A stretch of DNA of 49,538 nucleotides from the NCBI RefSeq assembly GCF_014762705.1, contig NZ_JABURL010000054.1:1-49538 (forward strand), written 5' to 3'. Positions 17,263 to 25,608 of the stretch are shown piece by piece (within the stretch, counting starts at the first letter, position 1; every line of letters begins with the position of its first letter). The DNA comes from Cyclobacterium sp. Its GTDB lineage: Bacteria; Bacteroidota; Bacteroidia; Cytophagales; Cyclobacteriaceae. The notes under the pieces are model-generated. The model saw nothing but the letters and a program-made list of their open reading frames with translations, was not told the origin of the DNA and searched no databases. Both the position numbers and the translations under genes were made by a program.

Positions 17263-18237
17263 ATGGAAGATCAACTACTGATAAAATACCTGCTTGGTGA
17301 AACGGATAGTGTTGAGGCAGAGGAAGTTGAAAAGTGGATTGCAGCTGATGTCCAAAACAGTCGCTATTTTGAACAGCTCAGATGGATTTGGGAGAATTCA
17401 GCCCGCTTACTTGAAAAGTCAGAGATAGATGAAAATGAGGCCTGGAAGCAATTCAAAGATCGTAGGGTGATAATTGAAGCGAAAAACAAGACTGCCAGGC
17501 ATACGGTAAATTTACCGGTTTGGCTACGGGTTGCCGCTGCAATTTTTCTGGTGCTGATTGGAGGTTGGGCTTTAATGAGCAATTTGCCCGGACCGGTAAG
17601 GGCACTTTATACCGGAGTAGTGTTTGAGACCCTTGAAGAACCCGTAAAGGAGGTTTTAATGGACGGTTCGGTTTTGACATTGAATAAAAATTCACGTTTG
17701 ACTTATTCTCAGAAGCTTTTTGGAAAACAGCGGCTGGTAAGCTTGTCTGGAGGCGAAGTTTATTTTGAAGTAGTAAAAAATAAGGCAAAACCCTTTGTGG
17801 TTATCACAGGAGATATGAGGGTTACTGTTTTGGGGACCTCTTTTCATGTTCATCAATCACCGGAAAGCATTGAAGTCATCGTAGATGCCGGATTGGTGAG
17901 GGTGGAATTCCGCGATCAGTTGATTTTGCTGAAAAAGGATGAGAAAGCAGTGATTGATGTTTCCTCCGGTTCAATAGAAAAAGATATCAACGGCAGCCAG
18001 CTTTTCCGCTACTATGTGGATGGAAAGTTTGTGGCTGAATCTACCGCCCTGCCGCTTTTGGTGGAGGCACTCAATAAAGCCTATGGAAGCAAAATAAGAA
18101 TAGCCTCAGAAAGGGCTCAAAATATGTTCATTACCACCACCCTGGAATACGGCTCCTTAGAAAAAAACCTGGAGGTGCTCAGGGAGACCCTGGATTTGAG
18201 CGTAATCCGCCAAGGTGATAACATTATTGTGGAATAA
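17263..18237 (+). CDS. FecR family anti-sigma factor
   Basis: 324 aa. A cytoplasmic N-terminal part (residues 1-85; LIKYLLGETDSVEAEEVEKW) binds the sigma factor; one membrane segment lies at about 87-105 (WLRVAAAIFLVLIGGWALM). The periplasmic FecR domain runs about 127-225 (EVLMDGSVLTLNKNSRLTYS, VSLSGGEVYFEVVKNKAKPF, VTVLGTSFHV) and a C-terminal DUF4974/STN-like domain about 260-324 (FVAESTALPLLVEALNKAYG to GDNIIVE). It takes a signal from an outer-membrane partner's STN domain and releases the sigma factor. It follows the sigma gene by 3 nt and precedes the STN gene by 34 nt, so that gene is the natural partner. Confidence 0.95.
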   Translation: MEDQLLIKYLLGETDSVEAEEVEKWIAADVQNSRYFEQLRWIWENSARLLEKSEIDENEAWKQFKDRRVIIEAKNKTARHTVNLPVWLRVAAAIFLVLIGGWALMSNLPGPVRALYTGVVFETLEEPVKEVLMDGSVLTLNKNSRLTYSQKLFGKQRLVSLSGGEVYFEVVKNKAKPFVVITGDMRVTVLGTSFHVHQSPESIEVIVDAGLVRVEFRDQLILLKKDEKAVIDVSSGSIEKDINGSQLFRYYVDGKFVAESTALPLLVEALNKAYGSKIRIASERAQNMFITTTLEYGSLEKNLEVLRETLDLSVIRQGDNIIVE

Positions 18238-18271
18238 TTCCTTAATTTCATGGTTGGAAGATGATTTGTAA

Positions 18272-20038
18272 ATGCGTTTTAATCGTTTTTGTGTTTTATT
18301 GCTTTTAGCGATCGGGTCTACATTTCAGGGGCTGCTTTACGCTCAGGATTACCTTTTAAGAGAAATAGATTTTTCCGGCACTGCTGAGGGGAATGTGGGA
18401 TCGGCTATGGAGGAAATTGCAGGCAGGCATGGGTTTTATTTTTCTTACCAAAGCTCTTTGGTTGATTTGGAATCAAAGCTCCCTTTCTCTTCTTATCAGG
18501 GTAAGTTAGCAGGATTCCTTCAGGGAGTTTTTGGTGATTCCCACGAATTCAGGGAGCATGATGCATATGTGATCATCCGTTATGCTCCGGGCAAATTAGA
18601 TGCAGATCTGGAGATGGTGGCAGATGGCAAATCACTGGTGATACAAGGCCAGATACGGGACTATCACACAGCGGAGCCCGTTTCCACTGCCAGTATTTAT
18701 GAAAAAAATGGTTTGGCCTATGCCATGTCTGATGGGCAGGGTAATTTTGAGTTGAGACTGAAATCTGCATCTCCCTCATCTGTATGGCTGACTTTACGCA
18801 AGGAAGAATACAGGGATACCTCTTTTGTACTGCTTCCCCCGGTACAGGTGGATCTGGATAAGCATGCCGGAAGTAGGTTCCGCTTTTTACCGGGAAATGG
18901 ATCGGCAGACAATTTAGAAGAAAGTTTTTGGGGAGGAATGTTCATTGGGTTCAGGCAAAGGATGCAAAGGCTAAACCTTGCCGGTTTTTTTGCTGAAAGT
19001 CCCGTTCAAATGTCATTGATTCCGGGCTTGAGTACCCAGGGAGTATTTAGCAGCCAGATGATCAATAATTTTTCCCTTAATTTATTGGGGGGCTACACGG
19101 CGGGGGTAGAAGGCTTGGAGGTGGCTGGTCTTTTCAATATGAATCAAAGGATGGTAAGTGGCATGCAAACAGCAGGGCTTTTCAATATGGTTGGCGGGGG
19201 AGTTTCCGGTTTTCAGGCCGCAGGGATCTTTAACAATGTATATGATAGCCTGTCTGGATTTCAGGTGGCTGGAATACTTAATAAGGTGGGAAATGATCTG
19301 AATGGAGCCCAGGTGGCCGGATTGGTCAATCAGGTAGCTGGTAAAGCCCGGATTCAGATAGCCGGTTTGGCCAATCGCTCCTACAGTACCGATGGGTTCC
19401 AGCTGGCGGGCCTGATTAACCGCACAAAAGCAGGTGCAGGCAAAGTTCAGATTGCAGGAATACTTAATCAATCCGGGGCTAATGTGGATTACCAGGTAAG
19501 TGGCTTGTTCAATAAGGCAGATACCGTTGTAGGCCTGCAGCTGAGTTTGGTGAATGTAGCAGCCTCCAGCGATTACACGCTGGGCTTGGTCAATATCGTT
19601 GGGGATGGGGAAAAAAGTATTTCTGTTGGCCTGGATGAATCTTCCTTTGTCCAGCTCAGCCTGAGAAGTGGGGGGAGAAAACTTTATGGCTTGCTGGGGA
19701 CAGGGCTGAGGCTGCATCCCATTACCCTATTCGGGCTGGACCTGGGTTTAGGTTGGCACGCCATCCGCAAAAGGTCTTATTTTATGGATGTGGAGCTGGT
19801 TAACAGGTTGTCCAGCGATTTTGCCGGGATTTCAAATCATTCCAATGTATTTAGAATGCTGCAGGGCTTTCAAAGTGGCCGCATGAAATATTATGCCGGG
19901 CCTACCATTGCCTTTAGTGTGTTGGACCAGTCATGGGCCTGGCCTGTTGGCGGATGGGTAATCGCCGAAAAGCGCAACAGCAGGGGCTTATTTGCCCTGC
20001 ATGCCGGGTTGACAGGGGGTGTGCAATATGTTTTTTGA
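18272..20038 (+). CDS. STN-domain outer-envelope protein fused to GxQxxGLxN repeats
   Basis: 588 aa. Order of parts: signal peptide 1-24 (ends LLYAQ); STN signalling domain about 25-107 (SAMEEIAGRHGFYFSYQSSL ... DAYVIIRY); carboxypeptidase-regulatory domain about 123-195 (LVIQGQIRDYHTAEPVSTAS); a linker; about ten GxQxxGLxN units at about 275-445 (GLEVAGLFNM, GMQTAGLFNM, GFQVAGILNK, GAQVAGLVNQ, KVQIAGILNQ); then the C-terminal domain also found in the 15399 protein (ISVGLDESSFVQLSLRSGGR, KLYGLLGTGL). There is no TonB plug or large barrel, although STN and regulatory domains normally sit at the front of a TonB-dependent receptor. Last gene of the sigma-fecR operon, so it is the probable signal transducer. 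Its surface ligand is unknown. Confidence 0.85.
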   Translation: MRFNRFCVLLLLAIGSTFQGLLYAQDYLLREIDFSGTAEGNVGSAMEEIAGRHGFYFSYQSSLVDLESKLPFSSYQGKLAGFLQGVFGDSHEFREHDAYVIIRYAPGKLDADLEMVADGKSLVIQGQIRDYHTAEPVSTASIYEKNGLAYAMSDGQGNFELRLKSASPSSVWLTLRKEEYRDTSFVLLPPVQVDLDKHAGSRFRFLPGNGSADNLEESFWGGMFIGFRQRMQRLNLAGFFAESPVQMSLIPGLSTQGVFSSQMINNFSLNLLGGYTAGVEGLEVAGLFNMNQRMVSGMQTAGLFNMVGGGVSGFQAAGIFNNVYDSLSGFQVAGILNKVGNDLNGAQVAGLVNQVAGKARIQIAGLANRSYSTDGFQLAGLINRTKAGAGKVQIAGILNQSGANVDYQVSGLFNKADTVVGLQLSLVNVAASSDYTLGLVNIVGDGEKSISVGLDESSFVQLSLRSGGRKLYGLLGTGLRLHPITLFGLDLGLGWHAIRKRSYFMDVELVNRLSSDFAGISNHSNVFRMLQGFQSGRMKYYAGPTIAFSVLDQSWAWPVGGWVIAEKRNSRGLFALHAGLTGGVQYVF

Positions 20039-20383
20039 TTGAATTGCTGATCAAGCCTACCTGATTCCACGCAAGGATTTTATCAGAAAAGGGTCTTAGC
20101 CGTAGCGTTTGCGGGTCTGGTACCATGTATTTCCGATTTGAAAAAGATAGGGTGGAGGAAATGTAGATTATTGGGAGGCAAGATTTGGATAAGAAATTCC
20201 AGGTGTAGCATGCGTGGGAACGGCTTCGAAGATGTTCACGCTTAACACTGTTATTATTGGGTTCTATCGATAATTTATTTCGGTGTTGACTCAATTCTCT
20301 CCCTCTTATTTTGTAGATCCAAAATGCGTTTTGCCCCCTAATTTTTCGGGAGTAGTTTCCAATACCCTCAGTTCTGCCATTAC
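20039..20383. other. Convergent intergenic region without a recognised gene
   Basis: 345 bp between the ends of two convergent genes. No start-proximal or conserved coding pattern was found on either strand; frames on both strands run in from the flanking genes only. No clear terminator hairpin was found. Confidence 0.45.
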
Positions 20384-22735
20384 TCAAAATTCCGACCGGA
20401 ACACGGCAAAATTGTCAAGTTCAAAAAGGGGTCCTGCCCCGGACAGCCGCAGTCGGAGTTGCTTCGTTTCGACCGGATCAAAGTATTGGATGCGTTTTCT
20501 GCCTACCGTCTCACCGGCTGCCACAGGCTGCCATTGGCCATCCTGCCAGGCTTCGAGTACGTACTGCCGGATGTGTTGCCCCTTGCGCAATACTTCCTCC
20601 AGGAGCAGCAGGTTCACACGCTGGCTTTGGGGGAAAGTTAGTGTTATTTCTGAGGAAGGGTGGTTTTTAGAAGAGGTGATTCCTACTGGATTAGCAAAGG
20701 TGGTTTCGATCGATTTACCAAAGTTGTTCAGTAAAGTAACTTCTGCCGGCGGGATAAGGCCGCTGGTATCCGGCGTCATGTTTACCAGTAAATTGGCTCC
20801 TCGCCCGATCGTTTCCAGATAAGCATTCTTCAAAAAGGAAACATCTTTCAGGGTTTTGTCCGATTCCGGTTTCCAAAACCAGGTGGAGCGGGTGTGCAGG
20901 TTGGCCTCTGCCGGTATCCAACCTGCATTTTGAGGACCAACCCATTTGGCAAGTCCTTCCCCTGGTTTTACGACGTTTTCCAAGGGGTATTCTGCCCAGC
21001 CCTGTTCACTGCCTGACCAGCGTACATCCGGCTTGGTACCTCCCATAATGATGGCCCCGGGTTGTAACAGCCGTACCATATTTGCGATGGCATCGCCATA
21101 AGCCGTGCCCAGTGGTTGCCTGGTTTTAGGATCCATCACATCCCATCCAAAAGGATCATAGGCGCCGTCAAACCAGAGATAGGAGATTTCTCCATAGTTT
21201 GTCAGTAATTCTCGGAGCTGTTCCAGAAAAACAGGGAAGTACCTGTGTATATCACCCACAATTTTGCGCTCCCCTTGCGGGTCAGGCGTACTGGTACATC
21301 CAAAATGCTTATCCCCACCGGAAAGGTAAAGACCAATTTCCAGATCGTATTTTCTGCAGGCATCTACAAACTCCCGGACGATATCTCCTTTCCCCTTTTT
21401 CCAGGAAGCGTTTTTTACCGAATATTCCGTGGTTTCCGTTGGCCAGAGACAGAAGCCATTGTGATGTTTGGCTGTAAGTACGATGTGTTTGGCAGCAAAA
21501 GATTTCGCTGTTTTAGCCCACTGATCGGCATCCAGTCTTTTGGGATTAAAAAGTTCCGCAGCAGGTACACTCATCATGTCAGAATCAACAAAAGTGGCGG
21601 GACCAAAGTGAATAAATGCCCCGAGTTGCCGCTCCTGGTAGGCCAACTGAGCTTCTGTGGGCCTGGTTCGAAATGGCTTTGAAGGATTGATGTAGATTTC
21701 CTGATTGCTATCGGCTGCCTCAAGCACAGGCAACCAATCTCCCTGATGTGCGGGGGCAACGATTGATTGCTCCAGGTTGTCTTCAAAGAAGTGAGCGAAT
21801 AACTCCTCAGGCCTTCCATCAAAAGTTGCCCATTGCAGGTCCCCGGCGGTAGTTTGATCGCTTCCTGTGAAATAGAGAATTGTCTTCCCCTCGAAATAAC
21901 AGAGCTCCACATCGGAGGCATTGCTTTCGGATATAGCGGGATCAATTAAGGGGATGTTTTTATGGTCCGGATTAAAGGTGACAAACGGGCTGTCATCGGG
22001 TGCATCTTCCCAGTCGATCAGGTTCCTGGAGCGGGTAATGCGTGTTTCGTACCCCGGTTGAAGCGATTCCAGGTAGAGTGTGTAGTACCAGCCCCCTTCA
22101 TAATACAGGGCTGGCCCACCTACGTATTTGTCTTTGCCATAGCTGGCTTCCGGAATTTCCTGCCAGTTTTTCAGGTCTGTGGACCTGACATAGCGAAAGG
22201 TAAAGGGAGTCCATTGGGGATCGCTGGTTTCGTAGAGGAGGATGAAGTCTTCCTTTCCCCGACAGACGGCCGTGTTGAAAAAATATTCGTCCGGATTGGC
22301 CTGAAGTATGGTTTCAGGTTTGGTCCATTCTTTTAGGTCCGCAGAGCTGGTGACAACGATTTCCGTGATTTTGCGCCAGGGTTTGTTCTTTCCGTAGTAG
22401 CCGGCAAACACATACACCCGGTCTTTCCAGGTCAGGACGGTTCCGAAGGCATGGTTTTTCAGCGGCACGGAAACGATTTGGTTGGTGGCAAGGTCCCGGA
22501 TGCGCACTTCGTCTTCCTGGAAATGGTCTCCGGGTTTGGCCCCGGGGATGTCCCAAAAACGTTGGTTGTTTTCCAGCAGGTACAACTTGTCCTTAAACAC
22601 GAAAGGGGAGGTTTCCACCAGTGGGGAGCCCAGCCGCCCCTGCTTTTGGATGGGGTTTTGCCAGTTGGTTTGTGCCATCAGTTGGTGGCAAAAAAGGATA
22701 AAGACGATATAGGCAATGCTTCGGAACGAGGACAT
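20384..22735 (-). CDS. Beta-propeller / GH29 alpha-L-fucosidase fusion, exported
   Basis: 783 aa with a signal peptide (ends HQLMAQ). Residues about 25-345 look like a five-bladed glycosidase propeller of the GH43/GH32/GH117 type: repeated units such as SSADLKEWTKPETIL, RSTDLKNWQEIPEASYGK and SRNLIDWEDAPDDSPF, with SPFVFKDKLYLLEN at the first blade. Residues about 360-690 are a GH29 fucosidase: GAFIHFGPATF at 372, KHIVLTAKHHNGFCLWPTET, and LWFDGAYDPFGW with the expected nucleophile Asp523. A C-terminal galactose-binding-like part follows (YVLEAWQDGQWQPVA, RLRLSGAG). It hydrolyses alpha-L-fucosides by family; whether the propeller is catalytic or only binds sugar is unclear. Neighbouring phosphoesterases and a SusD remnant suggest a former utilisation locus. 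Confidence 0.88.
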   Translation of the reverse strand: MSSFRSIAYIVFILFCHQLMAQTNWQNPIQKQGRLGSPLVETSPFVFKDKLYLLENNQRFWDIPGAKPGDHFQEDEVRIRDLATNQIVSVPLKNHAFGTVLTWKDRVYVFAGYYGKNKPWRKITEIVVTSSADLKEWTKPETILQANPDEYFFNTAVCRGKEDFILLYETSDPQWTPFTFRYVRSTDLKNWQEIPEASYGKDKYVGGPALYYEGGWYYTLYLESLQPGYETRITRSRNLIDWEDAPDDSPFVTFNPDHKNIPLIDPAISESNASDVELCYFEGKTILYFTGSDQTTAGDLQWATFDGRPEELFAHFFEDNLEQSIVAPAHQGDWLPVLEAADSNQEIYINPSKPFRTRPTEAQLAYQERQLGAFIHFGPATFVDSDMMSVPAAELFNPKRLDADQWAKTAKSFAAKHIVLTAKHHNGFCLWPTETTEYSVKNASWKKGKGDIVREFVDACRKYDLEIGLYLSGGDKHFGCTSTPDPQGERKIVGDIHRYFPVFLEQLRELLTNYGEISYLWFDGAYDPFGWDVMDPKTRQPLGTAYGDAIANMVRLLQPGAIIMGGTKPDVRWSGSEQGWAEYPLENVVKPGEGLAKWVGPQNAGWIPAEANLHTRSTWFWKPESDKTLKDVSFLKNAYLETIGRGANLLVNMTPDTSGLIPPAEVTLLNNFGKSIETTFANPVGITSSKNHPSSEITLTFPQSQRVNLLLLEEVLRKGQHIRQYVLEAWQDGQWQPVAAGETVGRKRIQYFDPVETKQLRLRLSGAGPLFELDNFAVFRSEF

Positions 22736-23157
22736 GGTATGGATAATGAAATTTTAGATTAATGGTGACTGTTCACCAATATACAAAATTTGATGTTTTT
22801 AGGAATTGACGGAAGGCCAATCTCATCCTATACGCTATTTGGTTTCGATAGGTGTTTTTCGGGAATAGTCGTCGATACGCAGTCAAAAATGAATCTTGGG
22901 CTTGTACCCTGTTGTTTTTTCCTGCCTGCTCCTCCGAATTGGAAACGCGCCCTGCTTAGAGAATTTAAAATTTCTGGGCTTGACCACCCTGCCCAGGCTT
23001 TGGGCGCTCTTTGAGATGCCTCAATTACAAAAAGACAAAACCCGCGTCACAATAACATTACATGACCTAAGTATCTTGTAAGATGTCACAATTCATTCAT
23101 TTTTTCTTTACCTTCAGGAAACCCGAAAAGGCGTAGCTGGTAAAAGAAATTAAGCCG
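22736..23157. other. Divergent intergenic region without a recognised gene
   Basis: 422 bp between divergent starts. Frames of 60-75 codons on plus lack conserved patterns. A small inverted repeat GGTGA-CTG-TTCACC (about 22763-22776) lies near the fucosidase gene start and could be an operator. Otherwise AT-rich leader sequence only. Confidence 0.4.
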
Positions 23158-24915
23158 ATGAAAAATCTTATTTATTTAGTGTTCGTTTTGCTCATTTGTC
23201 CGAATGCTACTGCTCAGGAAAGCAAATGGGAGAGCTGGTTTTGGCCAAACAAAGGGCTACCTAGAAATGCCAATAGCCCCCTATTTCAAGATTCGCTCAG
23301 TTTAAGGCCTTTTCGGCTGTTCCAGGGACCGGAGATTTTTCCGCTGGTGAACCAGCCGGCAAGTGCCATATATAAAATTGATTTAGACGATCTGCTGGAT
23401 ACGGAGGAGCCTTGGATTATCGAGTTTTGGTTGATAAATCATGTCAATCAGCCCATAGGCTTCGAAGTATTTCTTGAGCAGCGACCACTCCTCTCCAACT
23501 GGAACAAAAAATGGCTTTTGCCCGGACGCGAGGAGACCCAAAGGTTTTGGGATAAGTATTTTACTCACCTCGTTCTTTCCAATGAAGAAAATGGTCTACG
23601 GATCTACGAAAATGGCGACCTACTTTTCCAAGGAGAAAAGGCCATGGGTCAGGTCTTTCTCCTGCGTTCCTACCTTCAGGAAGAGCCTTTTATGAAGTTA
23701 GACCACTGGGTGAAACACCTGTCATTTTTTTCAGGACCGATGGCTGAAAATTGGGTAAACGAGAGATTTCGACAGCATCAGCGCTGGAAAAAAGAAGGAA
23801 TTCGAATTCCCGGCAAATTTCATTTCCTGGCAGAACCCTATCTCTACGTCCCTGGTTCCAATCAGATGCAAATCACCTTTGAATTGGATCGTAAAGCAGA
23901 GGTAAAATTGCTCTTTGGTGAAGATATCCGTTCATTTGAGGCCTTAGAGCTATCTCCACAACATGAAAATCGCTACCACGTACGATTGAACGATCTGAAA
24001 TCCAATAGTCCGTATTTTTACGAGATTGAGGCAACGGATGAAAAGGGAAACATCCTAAAAAGCGGACCATTAACGTTTCGTACGGCTCCGGAGAAGAATT
24101 CCCCGATTCTGGTCGGTCTGGTGTCCGATACCGAATCCCGCCCCCAAATCAACGAGCAAATCGGAATGCAGCTTTGGAATGAACGGGTAGATCTGGTTTT
24201 GCACCTTGGAGACATTACAGATGGAGGAAATGAATCCGAAAAATGGCAATGGACACAGGAATTTTTTCCGGGCTCTTCAGCGCTCTATTCAAGGATACCG
24301 AATATACCTGTAGCAGGAAATGGAGAAGGTGACCTTTTCTGGTACAAAGCCTATCATCCGCAAGCCGATTCACTGGGTTGCTATAGTACCAATTATGGGC
24401 CGGCGACATTTTTTGTGCTCAACTCCAATCAACCCGGTGAACTCCAAAAAGGAGGTGCCCAATACGAATGGCTCAAAAATGAACTTTCTCAATCAAAAAG
24501 CCCCTGGAAATTTGTGATGATGCACCATGCTCCCTACTCCATGGATGAGGATGACTATGGGGATACCTGGCAAGGAAAAGGAAGCTATGGAGACAGGCGG
24601 TTTCAGCCGCTATTGAGGTTGTTGGAAGATTTTGATGTAGACATGATGTTTTTTGGGCATTTGCACACATACATGCGGAGCTTTCCATTGAACCAGGATC
24701 AAATCGATTTTGACAGAGGGATCACCTATGTGCAGGTAGGTGGAATGGGGGGCAATCTGGAAGATTTTGCACCTAACCGGGTCCCGTTTTCCGCCAAAAC
24801 TTTCCGTGGGTTTCATTATGGTACGATCTCCATTACCCTCGGCAGACTCGAACTTCGGGTATATACAGGAGATGGAAAATTGATTGATATTTTTGAAGTC
24901 CGGAAGAAAAACTAG
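23158..24915 (+). CDS. Purple-acid-phosphatase-like metallophosphoesterase, exported
   Basis: 585 aa with a signal peptide (ends NATAQ). Residues about 20-215 form a lectin-like/unassigned N-terminal region. An Ig/fibronectin-like domain at about 225-315 (QMQITFELDRKAEVKLLFGE, FYEIEATDEKGNILKSGPLT) precedes a calcineurin-like phosphoesterase domain with GLVSDTE, HLGDITDGGNESE (Asp352), GNGEGD (Asn388), MMHHAPYS and GHLHTY (His501, His503). This order is typical of purple acid phosphatases. The usual GNHE motif reads GNGE: the His normally involved in catalysis is Gly389, so activity or substrate may differ. A SusD C-terminal remnant begins right behind the stop codon. Confidence 0.88.
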   Translation: MKNLIYLVFVLLICPNATAQESKWESWFWPNKGLPRNANSPLFQDSLSLRPFRLFQGPEIFPLVNQPASAIYKIDLDDLLDTEEPWIIEFWLINHVNQPIGFEVFLEQRPLLSNWNKKWLLPGREETQRFWDKYFTHLVLSNEENGLRIYENGDLLFQGEKAMGQVFLLRSYLQEEPFMKLDHWVKHLSFFSGPMAENWVNERFRQHQRWKKEGIRIPGKFHFLAEPYLYVPGSNQMQITFELDRKAEVKLLFGEDIRSFEALELSPQHENRYHVRLNDLKSNSPYFYEIEATDEKGNILKSGPLTFRTAPEKNSPILVGLVSDTESRPQINEQIGMQLWNERVDLVLHLGDITDGGNESEKWQWTQEFFPGSSALYSRIPNIPVAGNGEGDLFWYKAYHPQADSLGCYSTNYGPATFFVLNSNQPGELQKGGAQYEWLKNELSQSKSPWKFVMMHHAPYSMDEDDYGDTWQGKGSYGDRRFQPLLRLLEDFDVDMMFFGHLHTYMRSFPLNQDQIDFDRGITYVQVGGMGGNLEDFAPNRVPFSAKTFRGFHYGTISITLGRLELRVYTGDGKLIDIFEVRKKN

Positions 24916-24926
24916 AGTGCGGCATA

Positions 24927-25136
24927 GATCTGGATATTCTTTTCCGGGAATCAGGCTTTGAACTGTACTGGGAAGGCCTTCGGAGGGTGTATCAAATCAG
25001 GTATGGAAGATACGAGGACAGTTGGACAGGAAAAACGGACAGCGATCCCAATAAAAGACTGTTTCCCATTCCCCAACGCGCCATAGACGGGGCATCCAAT
25101 GAGGAGGGATTCCTGGTACAAAACCCAGGGTATTGA
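24927..25136 (+). pseudogene. C-terminal remnant of a SusD-family gene
   Basis: An open frame of 69 codons plus stop, with no start, reads DLDILFRESGFELYWEGLRR, then VYQIRYGRYEDSWTGKTDSD and PNKRLFPIPQRAIDGAS, ending NEEGFLVQNPGY. This is the distinctive end of SusD proteins (E-R-x-x-E-L-x-W-E-G-x-R-R, I-R-[FY]-G, FPIP, LVQNPGY). The rest of the gene, and any susC, are gone: the phosphoesterase stop codon lies 12 nt upstream. It marks a deletion that fused the phosphoesterase gene to the end of a lost SusC/SusD locus. Its terminator is still present. Confidence 0.85.
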
Positions 25137-25160
25137 TTGCATTTCGGTTTGATGCATTGT

Positions 25161-25192
25161 AAAAGCCGGTGGGCATTTCCTTACCGGCTTTT
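25161..25192 (+). terminator. Intrinsic terminator retained behind the SusD remnant
   Basis: Stem AAAAGCCGGT (25161-25170) / ACCGGCTTTT (25183-25192) with a 12-nt loop and a T-run. It now ends the phosphoesterase transcript. Confidence 0.85.
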
Positions 25193-25608
25193 TTGGTAAA
25201 TGTTTGCTTGTACATATTTTTACTTCCCTGGATCAAAAGATGATCATTGGCGTATTGTTGGAGTGGGCACCGGTAGTGTCACCGCATATATGCGAGATAA
25301 TACGTATGGTTGATTAAATAAATTGAAGTAATTATTCTTGCGGTAAAAAATAGGAGGCAAAACAAGTAGTTTATACAATTTCTTCCAGCACCAGGATCTC
25401 GCTACTCAATAGGAAGTGTTTTATTGGTTTATCCTTTATACTATACTTTCATCTGAATTTTGGTTGTTTTGCTGGTCATTTTTGGTACAGTCCCTTAGCG
25501 TTTATTTTTGGAGCCGAATGCTTGCCTATCTTCTTTCACTTCCGTTTACATTTAGTTTAAGCCAATCCATTCCTAGGAAAACACAGCTAAAAGTTTTTAA
25601 ACTCCTAT
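25193..25608. other. Intergenic region without a recognised gene
   Basis: 416 bp between the terminator and the end of the minus-strand phosphoesterase gene. A 69-codon plus frame at 25416-25625 is rich in aromatic and hydrophobic residues by base composition but has no signal or conserved pattern and overlaps the next gene's end. Probably decayed sequence of the lost locus. Confidence 0.4.

Noticed and set aside
19082-19717. 211-codon minus-strand frame within the STN/repeat gene
   Set aside because: It is the antisense shadow of the repeats; it lacks any signal, start context or domain.
22482-22712. Plus-strand frames at the start of the fucosidase gene
   Set aside because: Shadows of a gene whose minus-strand product has clear domains.
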